Shown here one piece after another: positions 32,811 through 41,590 of a stretch of 64,000 bases of DNA. Below the pieces are notes generated by a model. That model did not search any database, was not told the origin of the DNA, and saw nothing but the letters and a program-made list of their open reading frames with translations. Every line of letters begins with the position of its first letter. The stretch's first letter is position 1. The position numbers and the translations under genes are program-made. This stretch comes from Chloroflexota bacterium (GTDB lineage: Bacteria; Chloroflexota; Ktedonobacteria; Ktedonobacterales; JADMIN01): assembly GCA_021323855.1 (NCBI GenBank), contig JAJPKE010000022.1, positions 62,001 to 126,000 of the forward strand, given 5' to 3'.

Positions 32811-33467
32811 TTATGGTCGTGTCGCCGCGATGGTGATGAAAGGGAAGAATCTGCTGCCATAGGAGTGAACCGCCGTGTTCTGGAAACCGGCGTCGCGGAC
32901 AAATTGGGCAGTATCGCGGTTCCAGTGACAGTTGCCGGCAAAGCGCGTGGTAAATGGCACCGCCATATCCTGTATCAGCGCCGCCAACTTCCCCGGCGCG
33001 CGCACATGCTCGATCATCAGCAGCGAGCCGCCCGGCTTGAGGATACGCTGCACCTCGCGCAAACCCTGCATGGGGTCAAGCACCGAACACCAGACCAGCG
33101 TGGCAACAACGCAATCGAACGAAGCGTCTGAGAACGGCAACGATTCGACGGCGCCCTCGACCAGCGTAATCGGCACAGGCGCTGCTTCCAGGCGGCTCTG
33201 CGCAAGCGAGCGCATCGTTGTGTCCGGCTCGACAGCGACCACGCGCTCCACCTTGTCGGGCTGATAAAACGCAAAGTTCAGCCCGTTGCCAGCGCCAAGC
33301 TCCAACACGACGCCCTGCGCGCGGCCCACCATCTCACGGCGCAGCGGCTCCATCAGTTCGCGCATCGGCCTGCGCCGCGACTGCCGCTCATAGGAACGCG
33401 CGAAGCGCGGATGTTGCAGCGCAGTCAATTTTTCCGTCGCTGTCTCCTGACTCGTTGTATCTTGCAT
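32811..33467 (-). CDS. Class I SAM-dependent methyltransferase
   Basis: 218 residues. SAM-binding motif VLELGAGNGLNF (about 55-66), acidic residue in VAVEPD, PFSDASFDCVVATLVWCSV, and post-motif ILKPGGSLLMIEHV. The pattern RFAGNCHWNRDT toward the C-terminus recalls the METTL7/TMT1-like thiol methyltransferases and UbiE relatives. Substrate unknown. ATG at 33467; a GTG directly upstream (33468-33470) could also serve. The ribosome site is weak. It lies 110 bases upstream of the FAH-family gene. Confidence 0.85.
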   Translation of the reverse strand: MQDTTSQETATEKLTALQHPRFARSYERQSRRRPMRELMEPLRREMVGRAQGVVLELGAGNGLNFAFYQPDKVERVVAVEPDTTMRSLAQSRLEAAPVPITLVEGAVESLPFSDASFDCVVATLVWCSVLDPMQGLREVQRILKPGGSLLMIEHVRAPGKLAALIQDMAVPFTTRFAGNCHWNRDTAQFVRDAGFQNTAVHSYGSRFFPFITIAATRP

Positions 33468-33663
33468 CACATTTCACCGCCCATTTCTCATGCCGTATCC
33501 GTCCCGCATATCGTTCTACATGCCGGGTTACATATTCATTCCTGCCGGTAGGCATGCCACATGCAAGTCGTCCTCACATGATATGAAATGCGAAGCGGCG
33601 TGAGTCAAGCAAGGTAGTTTAGGGTGACATAGATGACGACATGGATGAATGCTGGTACACTTT

Positions 33664-33669
33664 TATACT
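33664..33669 (+). promoter_or_regulatory. Possible -10 element (TATACT) for the GT-C gene
   Basis: TATACT lies four bases before an ATG at 33673 that has no ribosome site. A transcript from here would start near 33676, which supports the downstream ATG at 33739. Confidence 0.3.
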
Positions 33670-33738
33670 TAGATGAACGATACAAGTGCTGTTTCTCATG
33701 TGGAGATTCGAGCCGAGGGTAGGACAACAGGACATAGC

Positions 33739-35043
33739 ATGCTGGGTACACCGATTCCGAAGGCGCCTGAGATGCCTGAGATGCCGGAGGAGGAGTCAGT
33801 ACAAGAACAAACATCCATACAAGTGGCGGCTGCCGACCCGCAAGTCAGCAAACCAGCATCGTCGCGCGCCATCATCGGGCAGGCGGCGCTGATCTGGCTG
33901 GCGAGCCGCATTATGTACTGTATCCTCACCTATTTCGCCGTCTTGCTTACGTTGGGCCGGAGAACTGGGGCATCGTTTGCGCCGGACCGGTTGGTGGCGC
34001 TCTGGGAAAAGTCCGATGTCACCTGGTATCTGCGGCTCTCCGCTGGCGGCTACGCGACCGACTCGTATCGCGCGGCATTCTTTCCACTGTATCCTGGGCT
34101 AACCGAAGTGGTCACGGTGCTGATCGGTGGCAACCCGCACCGTCTGGCCGCCGCGATGATCGTCAGCAACCTGGGGACGCTCGCCGCCTGCATTGGCCTT
34201 GCGCTGCTTGCCGCGCATGAATTTGGCAATTCGACTGCCCCCACTGCTGTCCGCGTGATGCTGGCCTATCCGCTGGCGCTGTTCCTGTTCGCTGGCTATG
34301 CCGATAGTTTGCTGGTGGCGTTCTGCGTCTTCGCACTCTACTTCGCGCGGCGCGGCTCCTGGCGTTGGGCGGCGGTCTGCGGCTTCCTCGCGGGCCTGAC
34401 GCGACCAACCTCAGTCATCCTGGTGTTGCCGCTGCTCTGGGAATATGGGCGACAGCAGGGCATCTGGCAATTGCTCTGGCACAAACAGTGGCAGGCGCTC
34501 TTTGTGCGCTTGCGCCCGGCCACGCTGGGCAACTGGCTGCTGGTCGTCATCTGCGTGCCCGCCGCCATTGGCCTCTACGCGCTCTATCTCTGGCGCACGT
34601 TTGGCGATCCACTGCTCTTTGTCCATCTCCAGGCATCGGCATGGCACCGGCATCTCCTATCTCCCTGGCACCTGCTGGCGCTGGCGGTCACTTCCTGGCA
34701 AAGCGTGCCGACGTGGGGATTCGCCCATGCCTACATGCTGGTGGATGAGGCGCCGGTGGTCATCTTCATCATCCTGACCTACTTTGTCGCGCGCCGTTTG
34801 CCAGTCATGTACACAATCTTCATGCTCGGTGTGCTGTTCACCGCCGTCTCATCGCCTATCGTAGACTATACATTCCACTTCGCCGCCGCCGGGCGCTATC
34901 TGTTGCCTTCCATTCCCATCTTCTTGCTCCTGGGCCACTGGGTCCGGAAACACCCCTGGCTCGATCAACTCATCATCGGCGGTGGCATTGCCTTGCAAGC
35001 GGTACTCGTCGTCTACTTCCTGACGAGTGGCCCGCTGATCTGA
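33739..35043 (+). CDS. GT-C family mannosyltransferase-like membrane protein
   Basis: 434 residues from the ATG at 33739, which has AGGACA seven bases upstream; an in-frame ATG at 33673 adds 22 residues but has no ribosome site and sits on a likely -10. A short acidic N-terminal tail (PEMPEMPEEE) is followed by about nine transmembrane helices. The first outside loop carries KSDVTWYLRLSAGGY, the place of the catalytic Asp in PIG-V-like GT-C enzymes, and RAAFFPLYPGLT is typical of that family. It would transfer mannose or a similar sugar from a polyprenyl-phosphate donor on the outer face of the membrane. It opens the glycan region. Confidence 0.83.
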   Translation: MLGTPIPKAPEMPEMPEEESVQEQTSIQVAAADPQVSKPASSRAIIGQAALIWLASRIMYCILTYFAVLLTLGRRTGASFAPDRLVALWEKSDVTWYLRLSAGGYATDSYRAAFFPLYPGLTEVVTVLIGGNPHRLAAAMIVSNLGTLAACIGLALLAAHEFGNSTAPTAVRVMLAYPLALFLFAGYADSLLVAFCVFALYFARRGSWRWAAVCGFLAGLTRPTSVILVLPLLWEYGRQQGIWQLLWHKQWQALFVRLRPATLGNWLLVVICVPAAIGLYALYLWRTFGDPLLFVHLQASAWHRHLLSPWHLLALAVTSWQSVPTWGFAHAYMLVDEAPVVIFIILTYFVARRLPVMYTIFMLGVLFTAVSSPIVDYTFHFAAAGRYLLPSIPIFLLLGHWVRKHPWLDQLIIGGGIALQAVLVVYFLTSGPLI

Positions 35044-35083
35044 GGTATAGTGGTGATGCAGGCCAGCAGCGGGAGGATAGCGC

Positions 35084-36151
35084 ATGAGCGGAAGCGAAAA
35101 AGTATGGTGGGACCATATAACCGCGTGGTGGGGTATGACGGAGCAGCAACTCCTGGCGCCTCAGCCCTGGTATCGGCGCGTCTGGCACTCGACGTGGTTG
35201 TGGTCTTTTATTATTGCCGGAATAGACATCGCTTTGCTCACGATTGCCCAACAAACCAGAGACGGATGGAACTGGTTTATCTTTTGGGCCGTTACTCTTA
35301 TTTTTCTCAGTCTATTAGCTGCTGACAATTTCGTTTTTTATTTCAACCAACACGCACACGTCAGATTACGGCAAGCAAAAGCTAGACTCATTGCCTTGCG
35401 TAATACAGCAGCCAACAACGACAACGAACGGGCATCGAAAGCAGGACAAACACGAGAATATGTCACTGATATGCCCAATGTGACAGTATCGTTCACACTA
35501 TCCAGCAGATATTTTGCCGTACAACCTCCCGGTGATGCTGTATTTCAAGTCTTTATGATGATTGTTAGTCTTCCCTTCTGGTTGGGATTGGTTCTTTTTG
35601 ATACCAAGCGGGAATCTATCATCATTCTAGGAGTACTATTTTTTTATTTTACACTCTTCAATACCATAAAGACATGCTACCAATGGCGACCAACTGTGAT
35701 GACACGAGATGCGAGAGGACTCGTCTGGAGGCGCTGGCGCACATATGGGCCGATTCCGTGGCAGGATGTGCGCTCGGTTTGTCTGGTAGATTTGCCGGAT
35801 GTATCCACGCCGCGATCAACCGTCTGGTATAGCCTCTACCTCGTGGACACTCCGGCTGGCATCCTGAGTTGGGGAGTCAGCGCACGCACAAAAGCTGCAA
35901 GGAGAGAGGCATCAGAGCAGGCACTGACATATATTCTGGAGCAAACGGATTTGCCGCTCTATAACCTCACCAGCGAAGTGCAGGAGATCATCGCCACGGC
36001 TGCGGCACCACGCCCGCGCCAAACCATCGCCGAGCGCATAAATCGGGGCAATCGCTGGCTTCAGATTCTGCGGTTCGTTGTCTATGCGCTTCCTTCGCTG
36101 GTGACACTGGCGCTTATAGTAATCGGACTCTATGCGCAATTCATGCGATAG
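35084..36151 (+). CDS. Multi-pass membrane protein, unknown function, low GC
   Basis: 355 residues. Trp-rich N-terminus (KVWWDHITAWWG), hydrophobic segments at about 38-56 and 64-84, a soluble stretch, two more at about 155-172 and 180-198, a soluble domain (205-320) with PIPWQDVRSVCLVDLP that resembles bacterial PH-like domains, and a final helix near the end (about 330-352). The middle of the gene is visibly AT-richer than its neighbours (phenylalanine ttt, isoleucine att, runs of t), unlike the GC-rich flanks. No enzyme family is recognised. The ATG follows GCGGGAGGATAGCGC. Confidence 0.75.
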   Translation: MSGSEKVWWDHITAWWGMTEQQLLAPQPWYRRVWHSTWLWSFIIAGIDIALLTIAQQTRDGWNWFIFWAVTLIFLSLLAADNFVFYFNQHAHVRLRQAKARLIALRNTAANNDNERASKAGQTREYVTDMPNVTVSFTLSSRYFAVQPPGDAVFQVFMMIVSLPFWLGLVLFDTKRESIIILGVLFFYFTLFNTIKTCYQWRPTVMTRDARGLVWRRWRTYGPIPWQDVRSVCLVDLPDVSTPRSTVWYSLYLVDTPAGILSWGVSARTKAARREASEQALTYILEQTDLPLYNLTSEVQEIIATAAAPRPRQTIAERINRGNRWLQILRFVVYALPSLVTLALIVIGLYAQFMR

Positions 36152-36163
36152 CGCATAGAGTCC
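36125..36163. terminator. Strong hairpin between convergent genes (bidirectional terminator)
   Basis: A perfect 13-base stem (36125-36137 with 36151-36163) and 13-base loop, extended by three more pairs after one mismatch. It overlaps the stop of the gene ending at 36151 and lies just past the 3' end of the convergent methyltransferase. Confidence 0.6.
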
Positions 36164-36176
36164 AATTGTTGAGTGG

Positions 36177-36962
36177 TTATGCTTCTTTAACCGCCATGAA
36201 GCCAAGCTCAGCGCCGGGGCGCTTGTTGAGCGCGGAGGTCACGCGGATGGCGGTGATGAAGAACGGCGCGAAGGTGGCGAAGCGCCAGTTGTAGCGTTTC
36301 GAGCCGGGCCGCGACCAGGAACTCCAATAATACATCAGACCGTAGGGGTCCATCGTGCGCTGCTTCGTGGGGCGCAGACCGGCGCTGCTGAGAATCTTCG
36401 GCACCTCAGCGTAATGATAGCCGGGGCGCTCATGCCCATCGGCCTCTTCCTTCTCCGCGACGGTGCGGCGGTCCGCGCTAGGCACCTGCATCACGAAATA
36501 GCCACCGGGACGCAGCATGCTCTGCATCTGGCGCAGCAGGCCGATGTCGTCTTTGATATGCTCCATGACGGCCAGGCAGAAGATATAGTCGAACTCGCCA
36601 AGCCCCATCTGATCCAGCTTGGTGACATCGCCCTGATAGAACGTCAGATGCTGCATGTTCCAACGCTTGGCGATCTTGTTGGCCTCATCCACCTTGTGCT
36701 GGTCCAGTTCAACACCGATCACCTCGCCTGCGCCCTGATCGGAGAGCATGAACGAGAGGTCGCCGATGCCACAGCCGACATCCAGAATGCGCTTACCCTT
36801 GATATCGTGGCCAGAGAGGAACTCTTTGACCATATCAATGCGCAACGTTTTGCCGAGTGGTACCGGAAACACCGCCAGATAGGTGCGGAACATCCACTTG
36901 GGCGCTTTCAGATGTTGATCCGCTGCCTGCGCCTCGTACAGATCAACCAGATACTTCTTCAC
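36177..36962 (-). CDS. Class I SAM-dependent methyltransferase of the glycan locus
   Basis: 261 residues. SAM site RILDVGCGIGDLSFML (about 58-73), VIGVELD, FDYIFCLAVMEHI, and LRPGGYFVMQVPS. The C-terminal third (WSRPGSKRYNWRFATFAPFF) is aromatic and basic and may sit at the membrane. Likely methylates a sugar or lipid-linked glycan, judged from neighbours. GTG start after AAGGAGAAAG at about nine bases. Confidence 0.87.
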   Translation of the reverse strand: MKKYLVDLYEAQAADQHLKAPKWMFRTYLAVFPVPLGKTLRIDMVKEFLSGHDIKGKRILDVGCGIGDLSFMLSDQGAGEVIGVELDQHKVDEANKIAKRWNMQHLTFYQGDVTKLDQMGLGEFDYIFCLAVMEHIKDDIGLLRQMQSMLRPGGYFVMQVPSADRRTVAEKEEADGHERPGYHYAEVPKILSSAGLRPTKQRTMDPYGLMYYWSSWSRPGSKRYNWRFATFAPFFITAIRVTSALNKRPGAELGFMAVKEA

Positions 36963-37156
36963 GTCGGGTCTTTCTCCTTACTCTTTACCTCGCCAGCCAC
37001 CGCACCACGCGGAGAATGGCCCCTTGAAACACACAACTGCACTGATGAACGAACACACAAAGAGACCAGGAGACATCGCCAGCACGCTAATCTGTTGGCA
37101 TGCTCATGTATACCTGACACCATGCGAGCGTTCCCTGGAAGCGCAGGTCTGCCGGC

Positions 37157-38362
37157 TTAGACCGCGCTTACCTGGGGAGCGAGCAGGTGATAGGCCTCGG
37201 AGGTCCGAGTGATGAAGGTGTCATAGCTAAATTGCTGCTCTGCGAGCGCTTGCGCGTTACGGGCGAGCCGTTCGCAGAGCGCCGGATCGCCGAGCAGCGT
37301 CTTTGCGCCCTCGGCCAGTGCTGCGCTAGTGGGGTCCACCAGCAACGCAACGTCTGGCGTGAGGATCTGCGTATTGGAATGAATGTTAGACGCCAGGATA
37401 GCTTTGCCTGCATCGAGATAGGAAAAGAGTTTGAGCGGCGTATTCGTGCCCTCGCTGCGCGGACTCAGCAGGATATCAGCCATCGCCATGAACTTCGGCA
37501 TCTCCTCGTGCGAACGCCGCCCCGGCAGATGCAGCGACTGCTCCACTCCCAGGCTGCGCGCCAGGTCCGCAATCTCGGCAATCTGATGCGGCAGGCCACC
37601 GACCAGCAAGTAATGCGCATCGGGATAATCTGCCAGCACAGCGGGCATGCTGCGCACCAGTTCCCCTAGCCCTTGATATGGCTCGAAGGTGCCGGTATAG
37701 AGCAGCAATGGCGCGCGCTCCGGCACGCCCAGGCTCCGGCGCAACGCCAGCAGTTCGGCAGTATTGTATGCCTGCTCACTGGCATCAACGGCATCATCCG
37801 CAGTGACCGCCGTGTTGTGAATCATCACCGTCGGTTTTCCTGGGGCCAGCGCATCAACGGTGTTCTGCAACTCTGGATAGACGATAATGATAACCCGCGC
37901 GCTTCGCAGCGTCGTTTTGACGACCCAACGCATCATGCCGATCAGCGCCTTGTTCTTGGTGAACTTCGAGCTGGCCAGCGTCTCCGCCAGATCATCGTGC
38001 ATGTCATAGACGTGTGGCAGACGAAAAGGGCGGCTAAGCACCGCACCAAAAAATCCAGCTTCCAGGTGCGTGTGAATACAGTCATAGCGCCGCCGCAGCA
38101 ACATCTCTACGGTTTTGAGAAACAGCAATGTATCCAGCGGAAACTTCGCCAGTGACGGCCCAACCTTCACCTGGCGCACAAACGGCACGGGCAAGGCGCG
38201 GTGAATCTGGACATTTGGCAGATCAACATCCTCGCCCACCGCATAGGTGACAAGATCAATCTGGTGGCCAAGCTTCCCCAATGCTTTCGCCCGGTGATAC
38301 ACCTGAAACGGCGCTCCTCGCGACTGAAAGAACGGCAGCGGAGCTACCATCAATATGCGCAC
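37157..38362 (-). CDS. Glycosyltransferase family 4 (GT-B)
   Basis: 401 residues. N-terminal GT-B half with RGAPFQVYHRAKAL (acceptor side; the SRG motif of GT4 proteins) and THLEAGFFGAVL; C-terminal half with LLLYTGTFEPYQGLGELVRS, LLVGGLP, LPGRRSHEEMPKFMAMADILLSPR and EGTNTPLKLFSYLDAGKAILA, where EGTN...K corresponds to the donor-binding E-x7-E region. Retaining enzyme that transfers a sugar from a nucleotide donor in the cytoplasm. GTG start with AGGAGAA six bases upstream. Confidence 0.9.
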   Translation of the reverse strand: MRILMVAPLPFFQSRGAPFQVYHRAKALGKLGHQIDLVTYAVGEDVDLPNVQIHRALPVPFVRQVKVGPSLAKFPLDTLLFLKTVEMLLRRRYDCIHTHLEAGFFGAVLSRPFRLPHVYDMHDDLAETLASSKFTKNKALIGMMRWVVKTTLRSARVIIIVYPELQNTVDALAPGKPTVMIHNTAVTADDAVDASEQAYNTAELLALRRSLGVPERAPLLLYTGTFEPYQGLGELVRSMPAVLADYPDAHYLLVGGLPHQIAEIADLARSLGVEQSLHLPGRRSHEEMPKFMAMADILLSPRSEGTNTPLKLFSYLDAGKAILASNIHSNTQILTPDVALLVDPTSAALAEGAKTLLGDPALCERLARNAQALAEQQFSYDTFITRTSEAYHLLAPQVSAV

Positions 38363-38428
38363 GCAAGTTCTCCTACAATATCCGTTTGGTCAGCGTAATC
38401 AACGCAATCAATCTGGTCAGGGTGGTCG

Positions 38429-41400
38429 TTAACCCGTGCGGAGATAGACAAACGCGCCGGCATCTTCATAGACCTCCTGGAAGTTGGTCAAAATGGGAGT
38501 GGACCCGGCGATACCAATCGTGTTATTACCACCGCTCACAATGACAATCCAGATGCGGTGATATTTCGCCAGCACCGCATTGAAGTCATTTTGGTTGATA
38601 ATCATCTGCGAGCCGACGTAGCTGTTGGTGATATGCCCATTCTGCTCGAAGACATAGAGCACCTGGCTGGTATACACGCTATACGTTGGTTTGCCAATGT
38701 AGAACATCACGTCGTTGGCTGGCGCCATACTGATGATAATATCCCCTGGCTGCCAGTGCGCCTTGATGTAGTTGCCTGCATCCACATAGTCGGGGATGCG
38801 GTGCTGGTATGGCAGGCCGAAGGTACGGCTGGTCGCCAGACTGAAGGTGGACCATGATGGTGTCGGGTCGCCAAGAATCGTAATGACGACCAGCGCAGCA
38901 GTCAGAATCACCAGCGCACGCCCGGCGACGGTAGGTAGCCGCCGGTTCGCCAGGGTGCCGATGAACTGAATAATCGAAACGAGCAACCAGGCGGCAAGCA
39001 GATAGATGATCGGTTGAATCGAGTAGACATAGCGCACATCAGTGATGCTCAGCATCGTGGAGAGCGTGATGAGCGAAACACCCAGGAAGAAGCTCAGATA
39101 GCGCAGTTCGCGTTTCCGTGAGAACATCGAGAGCAAAAGAGCGATCATGGCGATCAGGCTGACATCGCCAAGATCGGCCAGCGTTTCATTACGCTCCGAA
39201 CGCGAGAAGAAGAGCAGCCTGGCGTAATAGAAAATGTTCTCTGGGTGCCAGCCGATGAGCGGGCGCTCTGTTCTATCGGTGCCGATGATCGGATGGCGCG
39301 TCAGGCGCCAGATGACGAGCTGGCCAACGATTATGATGGCTGCGCCGCTGCCCGCGATCCACCAGTGTTTATTCTGCAAGAAGTCGCGTTTTTCGCGGAT
39401 CAGCACGATCAAGAAATAGCCAAGTATGGCGGGCAGCACGATGAATGTCTCTTCGTGGCTGAGATACATGACGACCACCGCCGCCATTGCGAGGTAGATG
39501 TCACGCGGTTTGGCTTCCCGCCGCAGCGCACGGTAAAAGAGGAACAGCACAACCAGGAACATGAGCTGCGCCTGTTGATACATGCGCGCCTGCCGCCCCC
39601 AATACAATTCGATATTGGAGAACAGCGCAATCCCCATCGCCAGCAAGCCGACCCAGCGGTTGAAGAAATAGCGCCCAAGCCAGTAGATCATCGCCAGACT
39701 GGCAAGATATTCGAGCGCGCTGAGCGAGCGCAGCGCGTATGGCCCAAAGCCGAAGAGCGCCATTGGAATCGCCAGCAGATAGGTGAACAACTCAGCTTTC
39801 GTATACAGGATTCCCGTCGGCCACGCCGGTAATCCAGTGGTCATGACGCCCTTCGCGGCGTAGATACTGGCAAGCTCATCCTGCCAGAAGTTTTCATAGC
39901 CAAGCTGGTAGAAGACGCAATAGGCACCCACCAGCAACATGAGAACCACCGGCGACAGCACCAGCGCGAGACGCAGACGCGGATGATTCGCCAGCCGCGC
40001 CTTTGCAGACTCCGTGAACGTTCTCACAGGTTTCGCGCCAGCAAACGCGAACACAAACAGATACGCGATAACCGCCAGCGCAATCGTCACGCCAAGCCAG
40101 AACGGCGTGGCTGGGAAGGGCCTGGGCAGGATCGGCTCAAAGCTGATGATCCAGAGCAGTATCATCAGCGCCAGCACCGGCGCCATTGCCACCGCCATTA
40201 ACTCAAGCGAGGCATCGAGCCTGCGTGCAAACGAGCCGTCCGCGACTCGGAAACGCAGCAACAGCGTGATGCCTGCTACGATGCACAGCAATCCAACGAG
40301 GCTTATCAGCACGTACCAGATCACCAGCGTGACGGTATCCGGCGACTCGATGACCAGCGCCGGAATCTTGTATGGCGGCTGAGTTGAGACGGTATCACCA
40401 GCCACAATATTGGCGGCGCCCCATTGTGCGGAGCCTGTGCCGGTGGTCCATCCAGGGGTAGACTGCGCTGAGGCCGTCCAGGCGGCGTCGTTCCCCAATT
40501 GCTCGATGCTGCCGTCCTGTCGGACGGCTAGCAAGTCCAGCGTCATGGCGGATTCTTGCGTAGAAAGCGTATTAGTGCCCGGCGAGAAGCTATTCGATGC
40601 CACATGCACAGCAACCGTATTCAAGCCACTATGCAGATAGGGTGAGACATCAAAAATACCCGTTGTTATCTGGACATGCGACGGCGGTGACGTATTGGTC
40701 TGGTCAAGCGGGATACGCACAGGTTGCTCGATGATCCGCTGTCCATTGAGATAGATCGTAGCGTCGCCGGTGGCAGAGACCCGCATCCACACCTCGTTGG
40801 TCGCCGGAAGGTTGACCGTGCGGAAATAGTAGCCATCCTGATACGGACCAGCGGCATACCACTGCGTTGGCATTGGTAGCTCAAAGGTGGCCGGATTGAA
40901 CGGAATGATGCCGTCTCTTGGCGGAACGCCTGAGTACAGGGCAGCATTTGACCAGGCAGTATCATCGAACGTAGGATAGACATAACTGCCGGTTTGTGTG
41001 GAAAGAAAGAGGTTTGTCAACGTCACATCTGACGTGGCACGCCAGGAAGTATCTGTTGGGAAATACTGCGTCTGCCCGGCGATGGTAATACCCAGCACTG
41101 CCCGGATGGCAGCGGCTCCCGCATCGGCATTGACCACACGAATGGCTACCGTGTTTAATCCTGTAGTCAGGAAAGGAGCGATATCGTAAATATTGGTGTC
41201 GAATATGACGCCATTGCGGAAATCAATGGCGGTATTGTCAAGCGGCTGTCCATTGACATAGAGATTATAGGTTTGCTGCCCCTCTACCGTCATGAACGCA
41301 GAGTCCGGCGTAGTTTCCAGCGTGAAGTCTTTGCGGAAATAGCCAACGCTGCCGGTGCTATTCGGCACCTGAATCCATGCCGCGCCGTGCCAGTTGGCGT

Positions 41401-41590
41401 GGTAGTCACGCACCTGGGGATAGAGAAATACCTGGGTGATGAAGATGTTGAATCCAACGAGAACGGCCACCAGAATTGCCAGCGCACCAAGACGCTGTAG
41501 CCAGGAAAATAACCGCTGGCTACTATCAGTCACCGGCGCGCTAGTGGAGTCCAGAAGCCGCCTCGCGGGCGATTGCGTTATAGTAGCCAT
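38429..41590 (-). CDS. Membrane GT-C (GT39-like) glycosyltransferase with two outside jelly-roll domains
   Basis: 1053 residues. One helix near the start (about 32-54), two tandem beta-galactosidase/GH2-like jelly-roll domains (about 80-195: YFRKDFTL, YNLYVNGQPLDNT, GLNTVAIRV; about 225-375: YYFRTVNLP, ATIYLNGQRI, GLNTVAVHV), then a GT-C core of eleven or so helices with the outside catalytic motif NFWQDELASIY (about 566-576), SNIELYWGRQARMYQ and a soluble C-terminal domain. It should use a polyprenyl-phosphate sugar; the jelly-rolls may hold the growing glycan. Its first 50 bases overlap the upstream TPR gene, so translation is probably coupled. Confidence 0.85.
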   Translation of the reverse strand: MATITQSPARRLLDSTSAPVTDSSQRLFSWLQRLGALAILVAVLVGFNIFITQVFLYPQVRDYHANWHGAAWIQVPNSTGSVGYFRKDFTLETTPDSAFMTVEGQQTYNLYVNGQPLDNTAIDFRNGVIFDTNIYDIAPFLTTGLNTVAIRVVNADAGAAAIRAVLGITIAGQTQYFPTDTSWRATSDVTLTNLFLSTQTGSYVYPTFDDTAWSNAALYSGVPPRDGIIPFNPATFELPMPTQWYAAGPYQDGYYFRTVNLPATNEVWMRVSATGDATIYLNGQRIIEQPVRIPLDQTNTSPPSHVQITTGIFDVSPYLHSGLNTVAVHVASNSFSPGTNTLSTQESAMTLDLLAVRQDGSIEQLGNDAAWTASAQSTPGWTTGTGSAQWGAANIVAGDTVSTQPPYKIPALVIESPDTVTLVIWYVLISLVGLLCIVAGITLLLRFRVADGSFARRLDASLELMAVAMAPVLALMILLWIISFEPILPRPFPATPFWLGVTIALAVIAYLFVFAFAGAKPVRTFTESAKARLANHPRLRLALVLSPVVLMLLVGAYCVFYQLGYENFWQDELASIYAAKGVMTTGLPAWPTGILYTKAELFTYLLAIPMALFGFGPYALRSLSALEYLASLAMIYWLGRYFFNRWVGLLAMGIALFSNIELYWGRQARMYQQAQLMFLVVLFLFYRALRREAKPRDIYLAMAAVVVMYLSHEETFIVLPAILGYFLIVLIREKRDFLQNKHWWIAGSGAAIIIVGQLVIWRLTRHPIIGTDRTERPLIGWHPENIFYYARLLFFSRSERNETLADLGDVSLIAMIALLLSMFSRKRELRYLSFFLGVSLITLSTMLSITDVRYVYSIQPIIYLLAAWLLVSIIQFIGTLANRRLPTVAGRALVILTAALVVITILGDPTPSWSTFSLATSRTFGLPYQHRIPDYVDAGNYIKAHWQPGDIIISMAPANDVMFYIGKPTYSVYTSQVLYVFEQNGHITNSYVGSQMIINQNDFNAVLAKYHRIWIVIVSGGNNTIGIAGSTPILTNFQEVYEDAGAFVYLRTG

